Below, in pieces: positions 1 to 4,744 of a DNA stretch of 5,721 bases. Each line of letters starts with the position of its first letter. The first letter of the stretch is position 1. This DNA comes from Thiotrichaceae bacterium (GTDB lineage: Bacteria > Pseudomonadota > Gammaproteobacteria > Thiotrichales > Thiotrichaceae). The position numbers were made by a program, and so were the translations under genes. The notes below the pieces were generated by a model. The model saw only the letters and a program-made list of their open reading frames with translations. It had not been told where the DNA came from and did not search any database. Where the stretch lies: the NCBI GenBank assembly GCA_024762625.1, contig JANTHA010000144.1, positions 1 through 5,721 on the forward strand. The letters are read 5' to 3'.

Positions 1-614
1 TCTATCTGGTCTTTGTGCTTTTCAAAGTATTTTGCAAGAAAAACAAGGTCTTTGTCATAGGCCACGCGCAGCCCGGCCAGATCGTTGTCCTGTGTAATCT
101 GAAATGGACGATCCTTGCGCGCAAATGCAGTGACCAGAGCGCCATAAGGCGAATCCAGCGTCAGTAGACCTCTTTTTTTTGCGAGTTTCCTGTTGATCAT
201 GCCGAGCATGTCGAGATGTTGCGCTTTGATGGGAAGCCGCAGGATGTCGGCCCATTTCTTATCGACTATCTCGAAGCGCACGCCCAGACGTTTCCCCAGT
301 AGCGCATAATAATCAGGCAGAATGCCGCTGAGGGAGCCATCCTCCGCTCTGATGAGTTTTGGTTTGAAATCACTGGAAGCGCCCACACGAATAACCGGGT
401 GCTGCTTTAACCAGGCCTGTTCCGCAGGCGTAAGCGCCAGGTCAATGCGCTGCGCGTTGTTATTCTCGCTATCACCGCTTGGTTTGTTCTCTGCGGCTAG
501 TTTTAGCGAGAATGAAAGCAGAATAAAAACGGCTATCAGCGCGATCCCCGATTTTGAGAAAAAATCTGCGGGTATGATTGAAACGGATTGGCGTAAAAGT
601 CTAAAACGTTTCAT
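1..614 (-). CDS. Periplasmic solute-binding (SBP_bac_3-like) sensor protein, N-terminal part, runs off left edge
   Basis: An open frame of 204 codons runs from an ATG at 614-612 to the left edge with no stop, so the gene continues outside the window. Residues 1-22 are basic and hydrophilic. Residues 23-41 (GIALIAVFILLSFSLKLAA) form one hydrophobic segment, either a signal anchor or a signal peptide. A polar linker (42-59) follows. Residues 61-78 (LTPAEQAWLKQHPVIRVG) match the entry motif of bacterial extracellular solute-binding family 3 domains as found in BvgS-type sensor kinases and periplasmic-sensing diguanylate cyclases. GILPDYYALLGKRLGVRFE (97-115) and SPYGALVTAF further on fit the same fold. 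The aromatic Pro-Pro-Phe pocket segment usual after the first strand is replaced by SSDFKPKLI, so ligand specificity may be unusual. The output domain (HisKA, GGDEF or other) is not visible. A TAA lies directly before the ATG, so no longer start exists, and no clear Shine-Dalgarno is seen. The fold is well supported; the type of output is inference. Confidence 0.8.
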   Translation of the reverse strand, partial: MKRFRLLRQSVSIIPADFFSKSGIALIAVFILLSFSLKLAAENKPSGDSENNNAQRIDLALTPAEQAWLKQHPVIRVGASSDFKPKLIRAEDGSLSGILPDYYALLGKRLGVRFEIVDKKWADILRLPIKAQHLDMLGMINRKLAKKRGLLTLDSPYGALVTAFARKDRPFQITQDNDLAGLRVAYDKDLVFLAKYFEKHKDQI

Positions 615-747
615 TTAACTGTAGGGAAGGGGGCATTGTTAGGGTTAATGTCAATTTTAATGAAATGCGTAAAACGGATGGTTAAACCTAAATTCCCAGT
701 TGAACGCTACGATGACTAATAAGCTTATTAATTATCATATATATAAG

Positions 748-776
748 CAAATTATTAATTTCACTCACAGAGTGAA
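748..776 (-). terminator. Weak candidate terminator-like stem-loop
   Basis: On the minus strand the 7-bp perfect stem TTCACTC/GAGTGAA with loop TGT is followed by an AT-rich run (ATTAATAATTTGC). It lies between lptB and the sensor gene in the direction of lpt transcription. The stem is short and the tail is not a clean T run, so efficient intrinsic termination is doubtful. Confidence 0.22.
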
Positions 777-910
777 GTCGCTTCAGGCAGGATTGCACAA
801 CTGTGATGGCGCATGCCTGCGTTGTAACTTCTTGAAAGGGAATACCATTCCGCACAGTTACGCCTTGACCTGCACCACCACAGCCGCACACTCAAGCCTG
901 CTCAACTGAG
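758..910. other. Cluster of short inverted repeats, possible structured RNA or repeat element
   Basis: Several stems lie close together. TTCACTC at 760-766 pairs perfectly with GAGTGAA at 770-776 (loop ACA), extendable to 758-778 with one G-T pair. AACTGTG (799-805) is complementary to CACAGTT (853-859). Inside that pair, 806-813 can pair with 818-825 (core CGCA/TGCG, three wobble pairs), and GGAAT (839-843) pairs with ATTCC (847-851). CTTGA (864-868) pairs with TCAAG (892-896), and CTCA (901-904) with TGAG (907-910). Read as plus-strand RNA, 799-859 could fold into a three-way junction. An alternative stem, CAGGCA (784-789) with TGCCTG (814-819), competes with it. Each stem is short enough to arise by chance, so the clustering is suggestive only. 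No known RNA family is recognised. Confidence 0.3.
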
Positions 911-1121
911 ATTTTAGGTTGAATTAATTTTGCCAATATACGCAAATAAAAGTTTGCCCGCAATAATCCTGAATAGACAGGGGCTTTGAACCGCCTCTTA
1001 AATCTGGTTGTGTAGTGTAAAAAATAGCGTTATCTGAAATAAAAATTCCCTAAGATATCCGCTGTGACTTTGCCATTTAACCGGAAAGCTGTTTTATGCT
1101 GTCAATGAAACGGGGTTTGGT

Positions 1122-1859
1122 TTATAACTTGAAATCTTCACCCAGATAAATTTCCCGCACCTGGTCGTTTTCCAGTATATCGGATGCGGTTCCGGCGGCG
1201 ATGATTTCGCCGTTGCCGAGCACATAGGCGCGGTCGCAGATGGTCAGTGTTTCGCGCACATTGTGGTCGGTGATGAGTACGCCGATGCCGCGTTTTTTGA
1301 GGTGGGATACGATTTTCTGGATTTCCAGCACGGATACGGGATCAACGCCGGCAAAGGGTTCATCCAGTAAAATGAACGAGGGCTCGGTGGCGAGCGCCCT
1401 TGCTATTTCAACGCGCCGTCGTTCGCCGCCGGAGAGGCTGATGCCAAGGCTGTCGCGCAGGTGACAGAGCTGGAATTCTTCCATCAGGCTTTCCAGTTTG
1501 TCGCGGCGCGCCTGTTTATCCAGGTCTTTGCGGATTTCGAGGATGGCGTAGATGTTCTCCGCCACCGTGAGTTTGCGAAACACGCTGGCTTCCTGGGCGA
1601 GGTAACCAATTCCGCAACGGGCGCGCTGGTGCATGGCTAGCGTGGTCAGATCAATATGACCATGTTTGTTTTCAATGGAGACGCTTCCCTTGTCGCAGGC
1701 GATCAGACCAACCACCATATAAAAACAGGTTGTTTTACCCGCGCCATTCGGCCCCAGTAATCCGACGACTTCATTGCTTTGGATGAGTAGTGAGATGCCT
1801 TTGAGAATTTCACGTTTGCCGTAGCTTTTATGTAGTTTGTCTGCTTTGAGAATGTCCAC
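1122..1859 (-). CDS. lptB: LPS export ABC transporter ATP-binding protein LptB
   Basis: This is the cytoplasmic ATPase of the LptB2FGC complex, which extracts lipopolysaccharide from the inner membrane and drives it across the LptC-LptA bridge. All ATPase motifs are present in the 245 residues: Walker [10 protein letters not shown] (36-44), Q-loop Gln89 in GYLAQEAS, signature LSGGERRR (142-149), Walker B FILLDE with catalytic Glu167, D-loop GVD (171-173) and switch His199 in TDHNVRETL. The C-terminus YLGEDFKL matches the E. coli ending YLGEDFRL. Compared with E. coli LptB (241 aa, recalled), four extra residues lie between Walker A and the Q-loop, around NKHGH and TTLAMHQ, and the usual YLPQ reads YLAQ. 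The start is GTG at 1859-1857, with a weak GCGGA upstream and 17 bp from the lptA stop, which suggests translation within the same transcript. rpoN, the normal next gene, is missing downstream. Family assignment is very secure. Confidence 0.97.
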   Translation of the reverse strand: MDILKADKLHKSYGKREILKGISLLIQSNEVVGLLGPNGAGKTTCFYMVVGLIACDKGSVSIENKHGHIDLTTLAMHQRARCGIGYLAQEASVFRKLTVAENIYAILEIRKDLDKQARRDKLESLMEEFQLCHLRDSLGISLSGGERRRVEIARALATEPSFILLDEPFAGVDPVSVLEIQKIVSHLKKRGIGVLITDHNVRETLTICDRAYVLGNGEIIAAGTASDILENDQVREIYLGEDFKL

Positions 1860-1876
1860 TGATTATCCGCTTGTTG

Positions 1877-2452
1877 TTATTTAGCTTTATTACTGGGATA
1901 GAAAATGGCGCGCACTCGGGATTTACCTGTGGTTTTCTTGGCGCCTGGCGTAGCGCCCGCCTTGAGCTCGCCTGTGCGGATCAAATATTCGATATGGTTG
2001 CTGCTGAATTTGTCATTATTTTGCGACAAGACTGCATCGCCATCCAGAATCAGGCGTTTTTCATCGACCAGATATCGCACGCGTTTGGCGGTTCCCCTGG
2101 CGATTTTGCCATCATCCATTTTTTGTTTGAAACTGACAGGGGAGCCTTTGGCTTCGATCAAACGGATTTTGTTATTGGGCGCCTTGATTTCGATTTTCCA
2201 GGCCTTGATTTCCAGGCTGCCCTGCACGATGGAGACATTCCCTTCATAGACGGCAAAGCCTTTAGACTTATTGAAAATGACGCTGTCGGCGTTGATATAG
2301 ACAGGTTTTGTGACATCATCCTTCAGGGCGAATACCGATGTAGCCGGAAACAGCAAGAAGAAGAAAACCAGCAGGAAAGGCAGGCTGTTTGCGAATAGGG
2401 TTTGGTTTAAGCGTTTATTCATTGCCCGCAGGTAAAAATTCAGCATGTACAT
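1877..2452 (-). CDS. lptA: Periplasmic LPS transport protein LptA
   Basis: LptA polymerises into the beta-jellyroll bridge that carries lipopolysaccharide through the periplasm from LptC to LptD. The frame gives 191 residues from the ATG at 2452, or 181 from the ATG at 2422. A signal peptide is clear: hydrophobic stretch LPFLLVFFFLLFPATS (24-39) with likely cleavage after VFA (40-42). The mature part has the OstA-like core (VYINADSVIFNKSKGFAVYEG, then NVSIVQGSLEIKAWKIEI) and the conserved pattern RVRYLVDEKRLILDGDAVLSQ, as in the family. The basic C-terminal tail is GKSRVRAIFYPSNKAK. Start choice is open. The 2452 ATG has AAGGA nine bases upstream but gives a long n-region and a 38-bp overlap with lptC. 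The 2422 ATG (MNKRLNQ) gives a normal signal peptide and an 8-bp ATGAATAA overlap with the lptC stop, but a poor ribosome site. I list the longer form and consider 2422 equally likely. Confidence 0.93.
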   Translation of the reverse strand: MYMLNFYLRAMNKRLNQTLFANSLPFLLVFFFLLFPATSVFALKDDVTKPVYINADSVIFNKSKGFAVYEGNVSIVQGSLEIKAWKIEIKAPNNKIRLIEAKGSPVSFKQKMDDGKIARGTAKRVRYLVDEKRLILDGDAVLSQNNDKFSSNHIEYLIRTGELKAGATPGAKKTTGKSRVRAIFYPSNKAK

Positions 2453-2987
2453 TTGACAGTATCCTTAATTCCTGTTGATCCAGTTTAGTCATCAGGCCAA
2501 CGCCTCGCATATATCCAGCGTTTGAGGTCAGCATGACAGCGGCTTTTGTTTCCAGGGTGTTTTTAACAGGATTATACGTTAAATCTTCGGTAGCAAGTTG
2601 AAAGCCTTGTGATTTTTTGTTGCTTTTTTTGACAATACTTACTTTCTTGGTGAGTTGAATGGGGCCGTTTTTGCTTCGTTGCTGTGCTTTTTCCGCTTGA
2701 ATGGCGATCAGTACATCGTCGCTATCGCGCGCGATGAGTTCCGGCTTGAAGATTTCGCTGGCGCCTGTTGATTGCTGGTGAATTAGATGTAGCGCTTTAA
2801 CATGGTAGTGCATTTTGCCGTCTGGCTGGGTTGCAAGTAATGTAAAATCACTCAGGTAGTAGTCAATTTTTTTCATTTTTTTGACGGCCTGAAAGCCATC
2901 ATAGGATAGCCAGGAGGTATTTAACCAGGTAAGCAACAGCGCGATAGCAATGGCGCTAATGAGTAATGTGATGCCGCTTCTGTTCAT
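2415..2987 (-). CDS. lptC: LPS export membrane-anchored periplasmic protein LptC
   Basis: LptC is a bitopic inner-membrane protein whose periplasmic jellyroll accepts lipopolysaccharide from LptB2FG and passes it to LptA. The 190 residues match the usual length. There is one N-terminal membrane segment at about residues 5-24 (GITLLISAIAIALLLTWLN), followed by a periplasmic domain. That domain contains DYYLSDFTLLATQPDGKMHY, the stretch PELIARDSDDVLIAIQAEKA, then LATEDLTYNPVKNTLETKAAV and VGLMTKLDQQELRILSNVHA, the typical LptC succession of strands. Position between kdsC and lptA confirms the call. The ATG at 2987 has no recognisable Shine-Dalgarno. A stop codon lies eight codons upstream in frame with no other start between, so the start is fixed unless a downstream codon is used. 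A 12-codon ORF ends in an ATGA overlap with this start, so initiation may be coupled. Sequence similarity to E. coli is low, as is normal for LptC. Confidence 0.92.
   Translation of the reverse strand: MNRSGITLLISAIAIALLLTWLNTSWLSYDGFQAVKKMKKIDYYLSDFTLLATQPDGKMHYHVKALHLIHQQSTGASEIFKPELIARDSDDVLIAIQAEKAQQRSKNGPIQLTKKVSIVKKSNKKSQGFQLATEDLTYNPVKNTLETKAAVMLTSNAGYMRGVGLMTKLDQQELRILSNVHAEFLPAGNE
2461..2466 (-). promoter_or_regulatory. Shine-Dalgarno-like AAGGAT upstream of the outer lptA start
   Basis: On the minus strand AAGGAT ends nine bases before the ATG at 2452, inside the last codons of lptC. It supports the longer lptA start, but it also encodes the Arg-Ile of LptC and may be fortuitous. 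Confidence 0.35.
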
Positions 2988-3022
2988 AGCCGGGTCGTGG
3001 TTGAGGCGTTAGGTTTTTTCAT
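2984..3022 (-). CDS. Possible 12-residue leader ORF coupled to lptC
   Basis: In the 71-bp gap between kdsC and lptC, an ATG at 3022-3020 opens a frame encoding MKKPNASTTTRL. Its TGA (2986-2984) overlaps the lptC ATG in the arrangement ATGA. This geometry suits translational coupling, and lptC itself lacks a Shine-Dalgarno. The mini-ORF also lacks a clear ribosome site, and such a short frame can occur by chance. Confidence 0.2.
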   Translation of the reverse strand: MKKPNASTTTRL

Positions 3023-3058
3023 GGTAACTAGTTAGCGAAGTGCTCAGCGATGTGCGTA

Positions 3059-3595
3059 TTACTTTCCATGTAAATAAGATTCTAGCAATATATTTAATTT
3101 TCCCTGCGCTTCCAGGATAAATTCGCAAACTTCCCGCGCCGCGCCTTTACCGCCTTTCGCCTGGGTCGTCCAGTCCGCATGTTCGCGTACAAACCAGTGT
3201 CCATCCGCAACGCTGATTGAAAAACCGACCTGGCTCATGATGGGCAGATCAATCACGTCGTCGCCAACAAATGCAATGTTTTCTCGTGAAAAACCCGTTT
3301 TCTCAAGTAAATCTTCGAACGCCGGCAGTTTGTCGCGGTAACCCTGATAAATGAGCGAGGGCGATAGTTTCAGGTTGGCGGCGCGGTGTTTTACCAGTTC
3401 TGACTGGCGACCAGTAATCAATGCCGCGTCAACGCCATTTTCCAGCAACATGCGTATGCCATGGCCATCTTTGGAATTAAAGGCTTTATATTCTTCCCCG
3501 TTGTTATCAAAATAAAGGCCGCCATCGGTGAGTACGCCATCTATGTCAAATATAACGATTTTGATTTTAGCGGCTTTTTCAAGGTTGGTGTTCAT
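3059..3595 (-). CDS. kdsC: 3-deoxy-D-manno-octulosonate 8-phosphate phosphatase KdsC
   Basis: KdsC hydrolyses KDO-8-phosphate to KDO and phosphate, the step before CMP activation in lipopolysaccharide inner-core synthesis; it is a cytosolic, Mg-dependent tetramer. The 178 residues show the C0-type HAD phosphatase motifs in order. Motif I is FDIDGVLTDGG, with nucleophile Asp17 and general acid Asp19. Motif II is the Thr61 in ALITGR. Motif III is Lys89 in GYRDKLPAFE. Motif IV is FVGDDVIDLP, with metal ligand Asp112 and its neighbour Asp113. The C-terminal GGKGAAREVCEFIL (148-161) is the family's tail that reaches toward the neighbouring subunit's active site. The ATG at 3595 has GGA nine bases upstream, and the gene begins 24 bp after the kdsD stop, so the two enzymes are probably co-transcribed. 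No key residue is missing. Confidence 0.97.
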   Translation of the reverse strand: MNTNLEKAAKIKIVIFDIDGVLTDGGLYFDNNGEEYKAFNSKDGHGIRMLLENGVDAALITGRQSELVKHRAANLKLSPSLIYQGYRDKLPAFEDLLEKTGFSRENIAFVGDDVIDLPIMSQVGFSISVADGHWFVREHADWTTQAKGGKGAAREVCEFILEAQGKLNILLESYLHGK

Positions 3596-3619
3596 GGGTT
3601 GTTTTCCGTTGAATGGGTT

Positions 3620-4681
3620 TCAGACAATGCCAGCTTTTAGAAGATCATGCATGTGGATAATGCCAATTGCAATGTTGTCTTCATCAACAACAGGCAACAC
3701 CGTAATTTCCTTTTTTTGCATCAGGTTGACTACATTAATGGCCAGTTCATCCGGCCCGGTGCTATAACAATTCGTATGAAAAACATCGCCTATGCTATTC
3801 TTTTTCATGTCAAATCCTTCTTTTATTCTATCTTCAAACAGGCGTCTTAAGTCGCCATCGGTAAAAATGCCCTGTAGTTGATTATTGCCATCTACGATCA
3901 ATGTTGCGCCGAGTTTTTTACCGGTCATTTCAAGAATGGCGTCTTTTAATGATGTGTCCGGCAGGCATACCGGCATATCCTGGTCAGTGTGCATGATGTC
4001 GCGAACATGCACCAGGAGTCGTTTGCCAAGTCGACCGCCGGGGTGGGAGCGGGCAAAATCTTCTGGCGTAAAACCGCGCGCTTCCAGCAGGGCGACCGCC
4101 AGCGCATCGCCCATCACCAGCGTCACAGTGGTGCTTGATGTGGGGGCCAACCCCATTGGGCAGGCTTCTTTTTCAACGCCGATGTTGAGATGATGGTCGG
4201 ATAATTCCGCCAATGGCGAGTGATCATCTCCGGACATGGCAATGATTCTGGTTCCCAGGCGTTTGACCACGGACGCCAGCGTGACCAGCTCTTCGGTCGT
4301 TCCAGAATTGGAAATCGCAATGACCGTGTCTTCGCCGGTAATCATGCCGAGATCGCCATGCAATGCTTCGCCAGGGTGCACAAAAAACGCCGGGGTGCCA
4401 GTACTCGCCAGCGTGGCTGCAATCTTGTTGCTGATGTGGCCTGATTTACCCATGCCGGAGACAATCACGCGCCCCTTGCAGGCCAGTAATGTTTCACAGG
4501 CGGCGTCGAAGCGGTTTCCAAGTCGTTCATTGAGTGCTTCTATTGCTTCAATTTCAGCGCGGATAACAGCTTTTGCCAGTCCGGAAAAATCATGTTCGCC
4601 TTGGTCTGTGTTTTTATTCCCTTGATTCCTTTGATCTCTTTTATCCTTTTGTTTCAATGTGTTTATCCTGTCAAATGTCAT
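3620..4681 (-). CDS. kdsD: Arabinose-5-phosphate isomerase KdsD
   Basis: KdsD converts ribulose-5-phosphate to arabinose-5-phosphate, the first committed precursor of KDO. The 353 residues comprise an SIS sugar-isomerase domain (about 55-205) and two CBS domains (about 226-285 and 293-353). Visible motifs are GMGKSGHI (76-83), STGTPAFFVHPGEALHGDLGM (93-113), SNSGTTEE (124-131), EACPMGLAPTSSTT (172-185) and RSHPGG (211-216). The E. coli catalytic set Lys59, Glu111, Glu152 and His193 corresponds to Lys79, Glu131, Glu172 and His213 with a constant offset of 20, so the enzyme should be active. CBS 1 ends in GIFTDGDLRR, and CBS 2 in IGIIHMHDLLKAGIV. The first 30 residues are an odd hydrophilic extension built on a 9-bp tandem repeat. 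The ATG at 4681 has no Shine-Dalgarno. A TTG at 4657 has AGGA eight bases upstream and may be the true start (345 aa), still within the extension. Function is secure; the start is not. Confidence 0.96.
   Translation of the reverse strand: MTFDRINTLKQKDKRDQRNQGNKNTDQGEHDFSGLAKAVIRAEIEAIEALNERLGNRFDAACETLLACKGRVIVSGMGKSGHISNKIAATLASTGTPAFFVHPGEALHGDLGMITGEDTVIAISNSGTTEELVTLASVVKRLGTRIIAMSGDDHSPLAELSDHHLNIGVEKEACPMGLAPTSSTTVTLVMGDALAVALLEARGFTPEDFARSHPGGRLGKRLLVHVRDIMHTDQDMPVCLPDTSLKDAILEMTGKKLGATLIVDGNNQLQGIFTDGDLRRLFEDRIKEGFDMKKNSIGDVFHTNCYSTGPDELAINVVNLMQKKEITVLPVVDEDNIAIGIIHMHDLLKAGIV
4616..4651 (-). repeat. Four degenerate 9-bp tandem repeats inside the kdsD N-terminus
   Basis: On the minus strand the units are CAAAAGGAT, AAAAGAGAT, CAAAGGAAT and CAAGGGAAT. 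The unit length is three codons, so the frame is kept and the product reads QKD-KRD-QRN-QGN (residues 11-22 of KdsD). A related unit, TGACAGGAT, lies at 4673-4665, also within the gene. The repeat accounts for much of the N-terminal extension relative to E. coli KdsD. Confidence 0.75.
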
Positions 4682-4744
4682 GCTTAAGCATCATTATTTA
4701 AACATCATTGTTTAAAGATTGGTTTAAGCTTTTTTATTAAATAC
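4682..4744 (-). promoter_or_regulatory. AT-rich yrbG-kdsD spacer with 14-bp tandem repeat; possible internal promoter
   Basis: Only 63 bp separate the yrbG stop from the kdsD ATG. The plus strand shows CATCATTATTTAAA (4689-4702) followed directly by CATCATTGTTTAAA (4703-4716), with one mismatch. A shorter, degenerate third copy (GATTGGTTTAAG) lies at 4717-4728. GCTTAAGC at 4682-4689 is a perfect 8-bp palindrome just before the kdsD ATG. The composition would suit a promoter for kdsD-lptB or a binding site, but I cannot point to a -35/-10 pair with good spacing. No terminator is seen, so read-through from yrbG is likely. Confidence 0.35.
4689..4716. repeat. Two-copy 14-bp direct tandem repeat
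   Basis: CATCATTATTTAAA at 4689-4702 and CATCATTGTTTAAA at 4703-4716 abut without a gap and differ only at the eighth base (A4696 versus G4710). It fills nearly half of the spacer between yrbG and kdsD. Confidence 0.8.

Larger units (their letters stand above)
615..1121. other. Gene-poor intergenic region between lptB and the sensor gene
   Basis: About 500 bp without a convincing gene. The part next to lptB (1121-911) is AT-rich and shows only weak stems, such as GCAAA/TTTGC around a 6-base loop near 933-955. I see no GC-rich stem followed by a T run that would make a clear terminator for the lpt operon. The middle (758-910) has higher GC and many short inverted repeats, described separately. 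The part at 721-757 is very AT-rich with two copies of TTATTAAT. The part before the sensor gene (700-615) holds a TTGACA on the minus strand near 653-648 but no well-spaced -10 box. Reading frames of 67-69 codons on both strands at 688-909 have no recognisable product. Confidence 0.6.

Noticed and set aside
648..653. TTGACA as the -35 box of a promoter for the sensor gene
   Set aside because: At 16-18 bp downstream the sequence is C-rich with nothing close to TATAAT, so a sigma-70 promoter is not supported.
688..909. Overlapping 67-codon minus and 69-codon plus open frames in the intergenic region
   Set aside because: Neither has a recognisable domain, signal peptide or ribosome site; they overlap each other and coincide with the inverted-repeat cluster. 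The plus frame starts with TTG.
998..1060. T-rich stretch on the minus strand after lptB as an intrinsic terminator
   Set aside because: The T6 run is preceded only by a 4-bp AT stem (TTAT/ATAA); there is no GC-rich hairpin.
1871..2398. 175-codon open frame on the plus strand
   Set aside because: It lies wholly antisense to lptA, shows no family motif, and its composition follows from the codons of the real gene.
3885..4625. Plus-strand frames opposite kdsD (102 and 129 codons)
   Set aside because: They are antisense to the SIS and CBS coding sequence with no independent motif.
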